Origin: a virus
IMG/VR virus record: IMGVR_UViG_3300030061_000050
Location: 1 to 43,078 of that record
Length of the DNA stretch: 43,078 nucleotides
Strand: one strand, 5' to 3'
Shown here: piece after piece, positions 18,442 to 27,146 of the stretch
Layout of the letters: each line of letters begins with the position of its first letter
Numbering within the stretch: the stretch's first letter is position 1
Notes under the pieces: generated by a model
The model's input: only the letters and a program-made list of their open reading frames with translations
Told to the model about the DNA's origin: nothing
Databases searched by the model: none
Translations under genes and position numbers: made by a program

Positions 18442-18648
18442 TTAATACGTGAATACCTTCTGTATAATAGCAGACATAGCTGCTCCTAAACCAGAGGCTA
18501 CTATGAACACTCCTAGGAGAACTCCTTTGCCTTTGTCAAGTTGACTTTCAAGTTGGTCAAGCCTATTGGTTAACCTGTCAACTTCTTTACTCAACTGATC
18601 TACAGCTTGTAACATCTTCCCTATCTCTACATCAGTTAAGTCTGGCAT
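18442..18648 (-). CDS. Holin-like or XhlA-like coiled-coil membrane peptide, 68 aa
   Basis: Residues about 10-42 form a heptad coiled coil (VDQLSKEVDRLTNRLDQLESQL). A single membrane segment follows at about 45-64 (GVLLGVFIVASGLGAAMSAII), with a short basic tail. This order, helix then one C-terminal membrane span, resembles XhlA/hemolysin-type proteins that accompany holins. It lies two bases from the end of the gene for an exported protein, so the two may act together in lysis or at the envelope. A virion role cannot be excluded, since the lysozyme is far away beside the portal. Confidence 0.6.
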   Translation of the reverse strand: MPDLTDVEIGKMLQAVDQLSKEVDRLTNRLDQLESQLDKGKGVLLGVFIVASGLGAAMSAIIQKVFTY

Positions 18649-18650
18649 CT

Positions 18651-19022
18651 TTAGATTCCTTTACTGGGGATACCTGCAGCTACAACGTAACCTGCAACAT
18701 CAGCACCTTTTTTTCTTATTTTTAGTATACAAGTAGGTATATCTTTATAGTCGTTATAAGTTGAGATAACCTCCTCAACTCTAAACATCTGTGGAGGAGA
18801 AAGCCTAAAACAGCGTTGAGCAATACTTTTACCTAGTAACTGTTCAGCGTAGGAATTCATATCTCTACTGTCTGCCAGAGCTACGTCCATTATATCTTTC
18901 TCTGATAAGCACATAAAGAAAGTAGCTATTGAATCTCCTTTAGCCCATGTCTCTTGAGCCAATGCAGAGACAGGAGCCAGTAGAAGACAAACAACAAGTA
19001 GTAATTTAGCCAGTACTTTCAT
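18651..19022 (-). CDS. Exported (periplasmic) protein with signal peptide, 123 aa
   Basis: Residues 1-22 form a clear Sec signal peptide: KVLAK, a hydrophobic core LLLVVCLLLAPVS, then ALA followed by Q as a typical cleavage site. The mature part is about 100 residues with three cysteines (38, 71, 98), so one disulfide is possible in the periplasm. Cys12 lies inside the hydrophobic core and is not in a good lipobox position, so a lipoprotein is unlikely. No catalytic motif is seen. It is directly upstream of the holin-like peptide. A periplasmic lysis accessory or a superinfection factor acting in the envelope are both possible; the family is unknown to me. Confidence 0.65.
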   Translation of the reverse strand: MKVLAKLLLVVCLLLAPVSALAQETWAKGDSIATFFMCLSEKDIMDVALADSRDMNSYAEQLLGKSIAQRCFRLSPPQMFRVEEVISTYNDYKDIPTCILKIRKKGADVAGYVVAAGIPSKGI

Positions 19023-19037
19023 GTATTATACACTACC

Positions 19038-19586
19038 TTATTTTGGTTTAACAGGCCAGTCATTAATTTCTGCTACAGCTTCTATATCATCCTCTAACAT
19101 CTCAGGTGTTACAATGGTCATGGCTTCTAGCCCTGCTATGTTACCTTTACTATCTATATCACCTTCGAGCACCAATGCTCTGGCTCTGAGATCGTTCCTC
19201 CACTTGACAATATTAGCAGGAACTTCTTTGCCTGTGTCTAACTTTCTGATAAAGTACCAGTCGGTTTCTCCAAACCACGCAGCAAGAACAGCGTTAATCT
19301 GACTTTTCATTGTAGCTTTAATATCAGCTAGTTCTATAGGCGTTGTAGTTCTGATCACAGTTACTTTATCTTCCAGTACAACAGGAGGACCTTCAGATGT
19401 TTTGTAGAACATAGTATTTACCATATTACCTATATACTTATAAGGTACTACACCTATGTTCTTTCTTTCTTCGTCTGTCCAAGCGTCAGTAAAGATAGTC
19501 TTAGGGTATTGAACCCCATTAATCTTCATACCTTTAGGCACTCGGATAATCTCTAACACTTGATTACCTGATATTCTTGCCCACAT
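19038..19586 (-). CDS. Tail-fibre assembly chaperone-like protein, 182 aa
   Basis: The N-terminal half (WARISGNQVLEIIRVPKGMKINGVQYPKTIFTDAW) is the 'what is displayed' type domain found at the start of many fibre-assembly proteins. The C-terminal half has a helix followed by GETDWYFIRKLDTGKEVPANIVKWRNDLR and ends INDWPVKPK. The TDW...YR..LR...WPxKP pattern is shared with two smaller proteins at 24461-24745 and 25769-26062. These match the phage tail assembly chaperone style (PF16778/DUF4376-like, from memory). It lies downstream of the 780-residue repeat protein and the lectin-type fibre, consistent with serving one of them. Confidence 0.6.
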   Translation of the reverse strand: MWARISGNQVLEIIRVPKGMKINGVQYPKTIFTDAWTDEERKNIGVVPYKYIGNMVNTMFYKTSEGPPVVLEDKVTVIRTTTPIELADIKATMKSQINAVLAAWFGETDWYFIRKLDTGKEVPANIVKWRNDLRARALVLEGDIDSKGNIAGLEAMTIVTPEMLEDDIEAVAEINDWPVKPK

Positions 19587-19589
19587 TGT

Positions 19590-21932
19590 TTAGTTTCCTT
19601 TCCTTGTAAGCCCTACTAGACCACCTCTAGCCCTACCAATTCCCAGTTGTTTTAAAATTTCTGCAAACGTACCCCTACCCGTTCCTCGGTTTGATTCTGG
19701 TAGTCGGCCTGTATTAGGGGGTTGAGTAGCTCCTCCTCCTTGGCCAGCTGCTTGTCGATTTAACGCTGCTTGCTGTGCTTCAAACTGTGCAGCTGCTGCC
19801 GCCCTGTCAAATGCAGGAGGAGGAAGCTGTGTTGTAACAGAAGGTGTTCTCCCAAAGAAACTGTTTAGTCTGTCAAGAATGCTACGATCTGCTTCTGCTT
19901 TTAGTCCACCTTTTCCATCTGGTGCTGCTAACGCCCTTATTACTTCTTGAGAAGAAGGGACAAGTGTACCCTGTCTACCTGCACCTCCTACCTGAACATT
20001 CGGAACTGTTGGTCCGAAAACTCCCCCGGATACTGGGTTAGTTAGTGCAGCTGCTTTCTGTGCGCGTTGCAGCCCTGCCGGAGGTATACCTTGGCGCCGC
20101 CTAGCCGCCGCTTCCTCTGCGCGTCTTCGTGACTGATCTAATCTATTCTCTGGTGTGAAAAAATCTAGAATATCACCTAGACCTGCGACTTGAACACCTG
20201 TCTCTAGACCCCTGTTGCCAGCTTCCCGTTCTCTAGTATTACGATCAAAGCTCTCTCTTAAAACTTGTCCAGCACTTCTTACCCTTTCTCTTCCTAAACT
20301 ACCGGGGTTCTGTGCTTCCACCGCTTGAGTAATATTAGCTGCTTTTACTTGCCGTTCCGCTTCTTCTGGATTGCGTGACAAGGCAGGAGTAGGAGGATCA
20401 AAAGCATCAAAGGTTGTATCTGGCGCAGGTGGATCAAAAGCATCGAAGACAGGATCATTAGCAAGAGGAAGGGGTGGAGCAAGCCGAAACTGTTCTGGTA
20501 TATTACTAATATTGTCAAAGCTAAATGTACCGGGTCTGGATACAGGAGCAAAGTCATTAGGATTAAAAGCATCAAAGACAGGATCATCTCCTAGATCAGG
20601 ATTAAAAGCATCAAATACTTCAAAGGTAGTATCTGGTGAAGAAGCAAGCTCTAGGTTATCAAATGGATCAAACCTGGGATCAGTAGGTGGATCAAAAGCA
20701 TCGAAGACAGGATCACCAGAACCACTTGCTTTAAAGTCTGGATTTATAGTCTGTAGAAAAGCTTCTTCACGGGAACCGGGTGCTGCTGTATCTGGATCAA
20801 AAGGAAGACCGCCTTCAAAATCCTGAAACCCAAAACTAGTCAGACCATCTGACCTACCTTCAAAACCTTGGAAATTTTTAAAATCAGAAAAATCGTCAGT
20901 AATACCTGCGTCTAACTCACCTTGTCCTCTGGGTATCTGACCTTCTAACTCATTATCTTCAAACTCGTCAAGGGTTCCTTCATCTATACTTGAAAGGGTT
21001 CTCTGTAGCTCGTTAGATCCTTGAATAGATTCACCAGCGTTTAGCTCATCTTGACTTGTTAAGTTGGCAAACTGCGTTTCAACATTGTCTCCTCCTAATC
21101 CAAAAGGAAGTAGACTACTAACTGCTTCTCCTTTGTCTATAGACCCTCTCTGGCTTTCTGGTAGATTAAGAAATTGACCAGCTTGTACTGCTAGATTAGC
21201 AGCTGGCCCTAAGCCTGGTAAACCTAAACCCAAAGCTGTGTCAGCAATATTCGCTATTCCACCTACTGTTTCAGCAGTGCCGCCAAATGGAGAAGGAAGA
21301 GAAAAACCCTCACCAGAGGGAGCAAGCCTACGGGGAGCAGGGCTAACAGTAGGCTGCTGGTTACTGGATGGCCTTGCGTCTAACTCATCTTGTCCTGTGG
21401 GAGAAGGAGGAGGAGGAGTGAAAGCATCAAAGACTGGATCTGATTGAGAAGAACCAGAACCTGATCGTGAGCCAGAACTTGAACCAGAGCTTGACCCTAA
21501 TCCAAAACGTCCTAATCTTCTTGCTATTGCACCTTCACCAAAACCTTGCTCTCTGAGAGACTCTTCAAATTCTCCCGGTCCAAACGGTACAAACTTAACA
21601 CGGATAAAGAGAGGACCAGTTCCTGCTCTAGACCTTGCAAGACGTTCTTGAAAAGTAGCATCTTCACTTACAAATCTACCGGGAGGACGATCAGGACCAG
21701 GTGGAGGAATAGGTTGATCAAAGGGATCACCGGGTATACCTGATGCAGGAAAGTCGGGTGTACCTGCGCCCCCCTGACCACCGGACAGGGGATTAAAAGT
21801 ATCAAAGACTGGAGCTGCAGGAGCAGGAGCTGGGGCAGGGGGATTGAAGGCGTCGAAAGTTGCGTCTGGTGTAGGCGCAGGAGCAGATTGAGGCGCAGGT
21901 GCTCCTTGTGATACTGGTGAACCGCTACCCAT
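19590..21932 (-). CDS. Disordered repeat protein with FDAF motifs, 780 aa
   Basis: The protein is unusually low in complexity: Pro, Gly, Ser, Asp and Phe dominate and no globular domain stands out. It contains about eight copies of a short motif of the form D-x-[VT]-F-[DE]-[AT]-F-[NDT]-P (TFDAFNPP, VFDTFNPL, VFDAFTPP, VFDAFDPP twice, VFDAFNPD, VFDAFNPN, TFDAFDPP) plus a variant, FDPFDN. A second motif, Q-[DG]-E-L-[DN]-A, occurs three times. The C-terminus ends RGGLVGLTRKGN. A GAGGGAG ribosome site precedes the ATG. It lies between a lectin-fold fibre and a fibre chaperone, so it is probably a tail or fibre-associated protein. The function is unknown. Confidence 0.7.
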   Translation of the reverse strand: MGSGSPVSQGAPAPQSAPAPTPDATFDAFNPPAPAPAPAAPVFDTFNPLSGGQGGAGTPDFPASGIPGDPFDQPIPPPGPDRPPGRFVSEDATFQERLARSRAGTGPLFIRVKFVPFGPGEFEESLREQGFGEGAIARRLGRFGLGSSSGSSSGSRSGSGSSQSDPVFDAFTPPPPSPTGQDELDARPSSNQQPTVSPAPRRLAPSGEGFSLPSPFGGTAETVGGIANIADTALGLGLPGLGPAANLAVQAGQFLNLPESQRGSIDKGEAVSSLLPFGLGGDNVETQFANLTSQDELNAGESIQGSNELQRTLSSIDEGTLDEFEDNELEGQIPRGQGELDAGITDDFSDFKNFQGFEGRSDGLTSFGFQDFEGGLPFDPDTAAPGSREEAFLQTINPDFKASGSGDPVFDAFDPPTDPRFDPFDNLELASSPDTTFEVFDAFNPDLGDDPVFDAFNPNDFAPVSRPGTFSFDNISNIPEQFRLAPPLPLANDPVFDAFDPPAPDTTFDAFDPPTPALSRNPEEAERQVKAANITQAVEAQNPGSLGRERVRSAGQVLRESFDRNTREREAGNRGLETGVQVAGLGDILDFFTPENRLDQSRRRAEEAAARRRQGIPPAGLQRAQKAAALTNPVSGGVFGPTVPNVQVGGAGRQGTLVPSSQEVIRALAAPDGKGGLKAEADRSILDRLNSFFGRTPSVTTQLPPPAFDRAAAAAQFEAQQAALNRQAAGQGGGATQPPNTGRLPESNRGTGRGTFAEILKQLGIGRARGGLVGLTRKGN
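20391..21880 (-). repeat. Dispersed DNA repeats encoding FDAF motifs
   Basis: Segments of about 20-27 bases encoding [V/T]FDAF are repeated near 20398, 20440, 20562, 20603, 20692, 21418, 21790 and 21842 (plus-strand look: GGATcAAAAGCATCaAAGAC). They are imperfect and unevenly spaced, unlike the neat tandem repeats in the fibre genes. Confidence 0.75.
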
Positions 21933-21951
21933 TTTGATTCTCCCTCATAAT

Positions 21952-24453
21952 CTATATCCCGTATATTGGTGGGAGTGTACCATGGCCACCTATGTCTGCC
22001 ATGGCAATATAAACAAAGTTACCTAGTGATCCATTCCCTGCACTTGTTATACTGTTAAACTTAATACCATTGGCAAGAAAGTCAACAGACCCTAGTGTTC
22101 CTGATGTATCTATATCTGTTGTATTAGGACGTAAGACTAGCGGATTAGTAGTGGTATTAAAGGGATTCCTCGCCATGTCTATGATACACCAAGGATCTCC
22201 TCCGCTGTCAGCACGCCTTATTAAAACCCAACGTGGTTTAAACTCAAAGTTTACCCAAGGACCATTAGTTGTTCCATTACCCGTGTACGATCCTACTTTA
22301 CAGACACCGGGGATAGATCTAAAAGCCATAAAAGACATAGTTTGACCGGACTGATTTGTTTGGCTACTGCTACCCACGGTAAAGACTGTAGAGGTAGGTG
22401 CTTGACTTTGCCATACTGTAGCATTAGCAGTTGCCACTATAGTAGTGTTTAATTCTAGAACATTATTCTCAGGATTTCCATTTATACCTGTGATGTTCTT
22501 TATATATACTGCCCAGTCAGTTGAACCAGTGGTGGCGTTCTTTACAAAGATAGCGTCTGGCACACCTCCTAGTGAGTGACCCACTGTTGTAAAACTGCCT
22601 GTTCCAGTAAATGTACCCACTGAAAAGTTTTGAGCCACGGATGTAACAAGGGTACTGTTAGTAGAACCTGTGGTATTAGTTATACCGCCAGTTGCAGAGC
22701 TACCTGCTAACCACTGCCAGAGAACAAAGGTACCAGTGTTAAGGTTTACCTGTGAATCTGCACCTAGCTCCCCACCCCTTTGTAAAAAGCTTGTCAGAGT
22801 ATCTGCGTCAAATACTTCAGCATCTGCAGTGTTAGAATGTAAGTCCCGTGCCACTCCCCTTACCCTGTCGTAGAGCATATTACTAGAGGTGGCACTTCTA
22901 CTTTTTATCCAAGCAGAGGCTGTAAACTTAGAATCACTCCCGCCGCCTACAATCTGAGTAGCACTGTTACCTGTGTAAAGCGTAGCGTCAAAGAAGTCTT
23001 TACCTTGGAAACTTGGAGTAGCTAAGTCTGCTGTGTTAATTGTTTTGTTACCGCTTCCTATGGTGTGTGGAAAGTCTGCTTCGTCAAAATGAAAGGTACA
23101 ATCATAGTTATTAAAACGAGCAACTGCAGCATAGTATGTAAGCCCTGCAACTGTAGACACCGTTGTTCCTTGAGCTACATTATTCTTTAAAAAATTTAAC
23201 TCATTAGCAGTGGCATTATATCTAACAGTTATAACATCATTAGTAGTCCAAGCACCTCCAAAAGCAGTTGTTGTCTGAGAACTTTGAGTTCTCTCTCTTA
23301 ATGTTCCAGGCTGGTCATAAGAATACGCTGCATTAAAGCCTACAGCTGAACCACCAAACGTATTGTTTGAGGGCAACGCCGCTGCTGCTAGACAGTTCTC
23401 ATAACAACAAATGCCTACTCTACCAGCACCGTTATTAGTAGTCATCTGAAATTCTGTGGTGCCTGTGGTAGGTAAGGGAAGAGTAGAGAATGTCCCACTA
23501 TCTCCTCCAGCTGTTCCAGTAACTCTTCTGTTTCCTTCCGCAAATGTTACTGTGCCAGCATCTCCAGAGATTAACATATTCATTGTAGAGTACATCTTAG
23601 AAGGAGTATTACCAGTTGCATTTGCACTGGTCATACCCGTAGGGGTAAAGTCATTGTTGTTAGAACTAGCATCATTACCCAAAGCTCCAGAGTTAGAAAA
23701 GTCTAGAGAGAATGAATTACCTCCTGCGTTACTGGCCAGAAGAGCTACATTTGCATCACTGTTAGGAATAACCTGTGATCCATTTGTTCCAAAAGTATGT
23801 GTACCTAAAAAGTCTGAGATAGTTGCGCTCCCACTTTGAATGGATCTACCTACTAAAAAAGTATACTGAGAAAAATAACCTTTCCAAGGAAACAAATCAG
23901 TGACTGCGTTATTGTACTTACCTATGAAATGGAGCGCACTCCCGTTACCCCATGAGTTAAGGCTACCTGTAAAGTCAGAACCAACTATTTTAGTAAGAGC
24001 AACTTCATCACCATTGACAAATATTTTAACTGTGTCAGAACCAGAGGCAGTCCCATCAATTGATAAGAGAATATGATACCAACCTATATCTCTAAAGACT
24101 CTATCTGATTCGTACTGCGTTGTTGTGGATGAGCCGCTTTCAGTGTGTACTTTTAGTTTATCTGCAGCTGTTATTGTTAGTCTATTGGAAGAAGTAGATA
24201 TAACACCTCCTAGTGAAGCAAGAATAGCTTGCTCTGATCCTAGCGCACACCGTTGAATCCACGTACTAACAATAACCTGTGATGGAGAAGTTCCACTAGA
24301 AAAAGTTTTTGATAGGAAGTCAGAAGTATCTTCTAGCCAAACAGAACCAGTGACTAGTGAAGGGGAAAATGGATCACTACCTCCACCACCACCACCCCCA
24401 GATTCAGCGGTAGCTTCTGCACCCATTAAAAGAAGATTATTAAAAGTACTCAT
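21952..24453 (-). CDS. Large tail fibre with lectin-like (LamG/SPRY) domains, 833 aa
   Basis: After a Gly-rich N-terminus, residues about 35-215 look like a concanavalin/LamG jelly roll (VIVSTWIQRCALGSEQAILASLGG; GWYHILLSIDGTASGSDTVKIFVNGDEV). Residues about 325-460 look SPRY-like (FQMTTNNGAGRVGICCYEN; NDVITVRYNATANELNFLKNN). The C-terminal part (FVLWQWLAGSSATGG; TGTGSFTTVGHSLGGVPDAIFVKN; DWAVYIKN; VNFEFKPRWVLIRRAD) matches a domain I recall from marine phage fibres (DUF7483-like). The architecture is that of a carbohydrate-binding adhesin. A chaperone gene ends seven bases upstream of it. I infer host surface binding. Confidence 0.75.
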   Translation of the reverse strand: MSTFNNLLLMGAEATAESGGGGGGGSDPFSPSLVTGSVWLEDTSDFLSKTFSSGTSPSQVIVSTWIQRCALGSEQAILASLGGVISTSSNRLTITAADKLKVHTESGSSTTTQYESDRVFRDIGWYHILLSIDGTASGSDTVKIFVNGDEVALTKIVGSDFTGSLNSWGNGSALHFIGKYNNAVTDLFPWKGYFSQYTFLVGRSIQSGSATISDFLGTHTFGTNGSQVIPNSDANVALLASNAGGNSFSLDFSNSGALGNDASSNNNDFTPTGMTSANATGNTPSKMYSTMNMLISGDAGTVTFAEGNRRVTGTAGGDSGTFSTLPLPTTGTTEFQMTTNNGAGRVGICCYENCLAAAALPSNNTFGGSAVGFNAAYSYDQPGTLRERTQSSQTTTAFGGAWTTNDVITVRYNATANELNFLKNNVAQGTTVSTVAGLTYYAAVARFNNYDCTFHFDEADFPHTIGSGNKTINTADLATPSFQGKDFFDATLYTGNSATQIVGGGSDSKFTASAWIKSRSATSSNMLYDRVRGVARDLHSNTADAEVFDADTLTSFLQRGGELGADSQVNLNTGTFVLWQWLAGSSATGGITNTTGSTNSTLVTSVAQNFSVGTFTGTGSFTTVGHSLGGVPDAIFVKNATTGSTDWAVYIKNITGINGNPENNVLELNTTIVATANATVWQSQAPTSTVFTVGSSSQTNQSGQTMSFMAFRSIPGVCKVGSYTGNGTTNGPWVNFEFKPRWVLIRRADSGGDPWCIIDMARNPFNTTTNPLVLRPNTTDIDTSGTLGSVDFLANGIKFNSITSAGNGSLGNFVYIAMADIGGHGTLPPIYGI

Positions 24454-24460
24454 GTTTCAA

Positions 24461-24745
24461 TTACTCAGGCTTAGTTGGCCAGACAATATTATTAACATCT
24501 ACCACTGACGGAAAATCTCTAAGGTCCTGACGATACTGAGTTTGTGCTTCAGACATTGTAGGAGAGTCCGGCATTGCCCACCAGTCTGTCTCAGATAGTT
24601 TCGCATCACGCTCTTCTCTTACTTGTTTCCAAACAGCTGCTATTTTTCCTGTAGCTTCCCACTCGGCATCTGCCGCATCCATAGCAGCACTTTCTTCAGC
24701 ACTAAGAGGTACAAGCTCCCCATTCACCATTCTATTGCGCGACAT
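24461..24745 (-). CDS. Tail-fibre assembly chaperone, 94 aa
   Basis: The protein has a charged helical N-terminal half, then LSETDWWAMPDSPTMSEAQ, YRQDLRDFPS and a terminal VWPTKPE. This ladder (R..kL..tDW......a..YR..lRd.p.......WP.kP) is the signature of phage tail assembly chaperones (PF16778-type, from memory). Its start codon overlaps the stop of the upstream 336-residue fibre by one base (TAATG), a strong sign of coupling. It is a paralogue of the 97-residue protein at 25769-26062. By position it should fold or attach the fibre encoded just upstream. Confidence 0.8.
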   Translation of the reverse strand: MSRNRMVNGELVPLSAEESAAMDAADAEWEATGKIAAVWKQVREERDAKLSETDWWAMPDSPTMSEAQTQYRQDLRDFPSVVDVNNIVWPTKPE

Positions 24746-25755
24746 TATATTGTCTCCTTCAAACCGTAGACCCGAAAATTACCGTTTTCTATATTGCCAG
24801 AAGATGACTGAAATCTTAATGAAATGGTGGGAAGACTTCCTACTCCGTCATGGAATCCAGCCAGTGTTCCGGTAGCAAGCGAAGCATCACCATGTTTAGC
24901 CACGCAATAGTTACCGTGCACGATTGTATTGTAAGTTGCGTTGGAGGGACCCATTCCCGACCAGTACGTTACAAATTGAGAACGGTTACGGGTAGAGCTA
25001 GAAATGTTATTGCCAAGTTGAATATCTGCTGTAATACCTTGGGTGTTGAGATATCCATTGTGATTACTTTGTGTGCGTTGGAGGTGTTGAAAGTAACCAC
25101 TGGTAAAATAAGCCACTGATCCCGCTGAATCATCAAATCCGATAAGACACTGTAATTCTGTGTTACTTGTTGAGTTTCTAAACCCATCAATCGTTATACA
25201 ATATATTTCAAAACCATCATCAAATGGCGTGTTTCCTATGGCACCTATATCTACCGTTGCAACAGCACTACTTACCTCTGTAACGTGTAAAAGCTCCCAA
25301 GAACCTCCTCCAGCAGCGGCGGCACTTGTCCAAGCTCCAGAGGCCGCTGTTAGCACGTTCCCGTCTGATCCCGGTGCTGGAAAACTTTGAAGGTTTGCTG
25401 GTAGACGTGCATCAGGGACAGAACCAGTACCTAGATTAGTAGCGTTTAAAGCAGTAAGGTTAACTCCACTAGCTGCTGGGAGAGTAGCTGGTAGAGCAGT
25501 TAAGTTTACACCGCTGGTAGCTGGCAGGGTAGCGGGAAACCTAGCATCTGGAACAGTTCCACTACCTAAATTAGAGGCGTTAAGATCTGTAATACTACCA
25601 CCATTAACTGCAGGAAGTGTTCCCGTGATCTGGGCAGCAGGTATAGCTGTTAAATTAGCAGCAGATCCGTTAGGAGCCAATACATCTGTTCCTATTGCTA
25701 GTCCTAGATCAGATCTAGTCTGAGTTAAATTCCCTGCGTCTAAGCGTATGGTCAT
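24745..25755 (-). CDS. Tail fibre with collagen-like 30-residue repeats and variable tip, 336 aa
   Basis: Residues about 1-130 contain repeats of the form NLGSGTVPDARFPATLP and SGVNLTALNA, shared with the 351-residue fibre upstream. A conserved joint follows (LQSFPAPGSDGNVLTAASGA, then WTSAAAAGG). After the joint the C-terminal domain (WELLHVTEVSSAVATVDIG to the end) is unlike that of the other fibre. This suggests a common shaft with a different tip. A good AAGGAG site precedes the ATG, and the stop overlaps the start of a chaperone gene. There is no enzymatic motif. A receptor-binding role is inferred from architecture and from the paired chaperone. Confidence 0.75.
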   Translation of the reverse strand: MTIRLDAGNLTQTRSDLGLAIGTDVLAPNGSAANLTAIPAAQITGTLPAVNGGSITDLNASNLGSGTVPDARFPATLPATSGVNLTALPATLPAASGVNLTALNATNLGTGSVPDARLPANLQSFPAPGSDGNVLTAASGAWTSAAAAGGGSWELLHVTEVSSAVATVDIGAIGNTPFDDGFEIYCITIDGFRNSTSNTELQCLIGFDDSAGSVAYFTSGYFQHLQRTQSNHNGYLNTQGITADIQLGNNISSSTRNRSQFVTYWSGMGPSNATYNTIVHGNYCVAKHGDASLATGTLAGFHDGVGSLPTISLRFQSSSGNIENGNFRVYGLKETI

Positions 25756-25768
25756 AGTTGCTCCTTAA

Positions 25769-26062
25769 CTAAGGTTTTGTAGGCCAGTTTGGACTTTCTG
25801 GGTCTGACGTATTAGCGGGTAAATCCCGTAATTCCTGACGGTACGATTTTTGAGCATCCGACATTGTTACATCAGAATTCGCCATCCAATCAGTTTCGGC
25901 TAGAAGCTTGGCTCTTTTAACGCGCAATGCAAACCAAGCGCGGTCTTCTGCACCGTCATCAAATGCTTTTTGTCTGGCATCTATTTCTTTCTGTTCTTCA
26001 GCGGTAAACTCCATAATGACTGAAGTTTTCTTGTCACAATCGACGTAATTATATTTATCCAT
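25769..26062 (-). CDS. Tail-fibre assembly chaperone, 97 aa
   Basis: The N-terminus begins MDKYNYVDCDKKTSV. A charged helix with EEQKEIDARQKAF follows, then KLLAETDWMANSDVTMSDAQ, YRQELRDLPA and a terminal NWPTKP. It shares the TDW, YR..LRD and WPTKP landmarks with the 94-residue chaperone and, more weakly, the 182-residue one. A purine-rich GAGAGAG site precedes the ATG. It lies 16 bases after the end of the 351-residue fibre, forming a fibre-plus-chaperone cassette. Confidence 0.8.
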   Translation of the reverse strand: MDKYNYVDCDKKTSVIMEFTAEEQKEIDARQKAFDDGAEDRAWFALRVKRAKLLAETDWMANSDVTMSDAQKSYRQELRDLPANTSDPESPNWPTKP

Positions 26063-26078
26063 TTTCTCTCTCTCTTTA

Positions 26079-27134
26079 TTAATATGTCATACGAAGAACT
26101 AGGAATCTATCGGTTGCCTGTAGTTGCGTGAATTTCAGTCGGTTTACCGCTGAAGCCGTATTGTATCTCACATGGCCTTGGATGGTATCGTAGCCACCTC
26201 GACTGGAAAACGTACCAGAAGTTTCAAATCGTGCCATGATAGGAGCCGTAGCTTGTTCTGGTCGGAAAATCGTGTAATCCATTACGCCTGTATATAGCCC
26301 CCCCGAAGGTGCACTGTTAAATCCAGCCGATCCACTCGTCCATTCAGTTGACGTATAAGCATCGTCAGCACTAACTTCTAATCCCGACGTTAAAAATGAG
26401 CTACCACCATCTATAGAGTATTCTACAACCATGTTTCCACTACCGGAATATTTATTGATGATGACTCTGGTCGTCTTGCTCAAACTTCCAAGAATTAATG
26501 TGGTCCCACCTACAACATTATTCTGGACAACTTCCCAAGCACCACCAGCTGCTGCCGCAGCACTAGTCCACGCTCCCGAAGCTGCAGTTAAAATATTTCC
26601 ATCTGATCCCGGCGCTGGAAAACTTTGAAGGTTTGCTGGAAACCTTCCATTAGGGACCGTCCCACTACCTAAGTTAGTTGCGTTTAACGCTGTAAGATTA
26701 ACGCCACTGGCAGCTGGAAGTGTGGCCGGAAACCTTGCATCCGGGACGGTCCCGCTACCCAGGTTAGTTGCATTTAACGCAGTTAGGTTAACACCACTAG
26801 CAGCTGGCAACGTAGCGGGAAATCGTGCATCAGGAACAGTACCGCTGCCTAAATTGTCTGCATTTAAAGCAGTAAGGTTAACGCCACTAGCAGCTGGGAG
26901 GGTAGCAGGGAATCTTGCGTTAGGCACGGTGCCACTGGCTAGGTTAGAAGCGTTAAGATCTGTAAGACCAGAACCAGAACCACTACCGCCAGAGGCTATG
27001 AATGTAGAAGTCAGAGCAGTGCCGTTTAACTCAGTTCCCGTTGCTAAGTTTACATTACCTGTCCCATTACCACTAAGATTAAGATCACCATTATTAGAGG
27101 TGGCTGTAATAGTATCTGCTTTTAATGTACTCAT
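26079..27134 (-). CDS. Tail fibre with tandem 30-residue repeats, 351 aa
   Basis: The N-terminus (MSTLKADTITATSNNGDLNLSGNGTG) is a typical beta-helical fibre start. Residues about 60-165 carry three and a half copies of a 30-residue unit (NLGSGTVPDARFPATLPAAS plus GVNLTALNAT). The joint LQSFPAPGSDGN and WTSAAAAAGG follows, then a tip domain beginning WEVVQNNVVGGTTLILG and ending FLVLRMTY. The shaft and joint are shared with the fibre at 24745-25755, but the tip differs. An AGAGGA site precedes the ATG, and a chaperone gene follows. I infer that it is a receptor-binding fibre. Confidence 0.75.
   Translation of the reverse strand: MSTLKADTITATSNNGDLNLSGNGTGNVNLATGTELNGTALTSTFIASGGSGSGSGLTDLNASNLASGTVPNARFPATLPAASGVNLTALNADNLGSGTVPDARFPATLPAASGVNLTALNATNLGSGTVPDARFPATLPAASGVNLTALNATNLGSGTVPNGRFPANLQSFPAPGSDGNILTAASGAWTSAAAAAGGAWEVVQNNVVGGTTLILGSLSKTTRVIINKYSGSGNMVVEYSIDGGSSFLTSGLEVSADDAYTSTEWTSGSAGFNSAPSGGLYTGVMDYTIFRPEQATAPIMARFETSGTFSSRGGYDTIQGHVRYNTASAVNRLKFTQLQATDRFLVLRMTY
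26641..26955 (-). repeat. Tandem 90-bp repeats in the fibre gene, about 3.5 copies
   Basis: Units begin at 26641, 26731, 26821 and 26911, exactly 90 bases apart. Each encodes one 30-residue shaft repeat. Most differences between units fall at third codon positions, so protein repeats are conserved better than DNA. The array is therefore older than a simple slippage product. Confidence 0.9.
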
Positions 27135-27146
27135 TATTTAATCCTC

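Noticed and set aside
26641-26955. Regular 90-bp spaced repeats considered as a CRISPR-like array or as variable repeats of a diversity-generating retroelement
   Set aside because: The repeats are in frame, encode a fibre shaft and have no unique spacers. No reverse transcriptase or adenine-biased template repeat was seen in the window.
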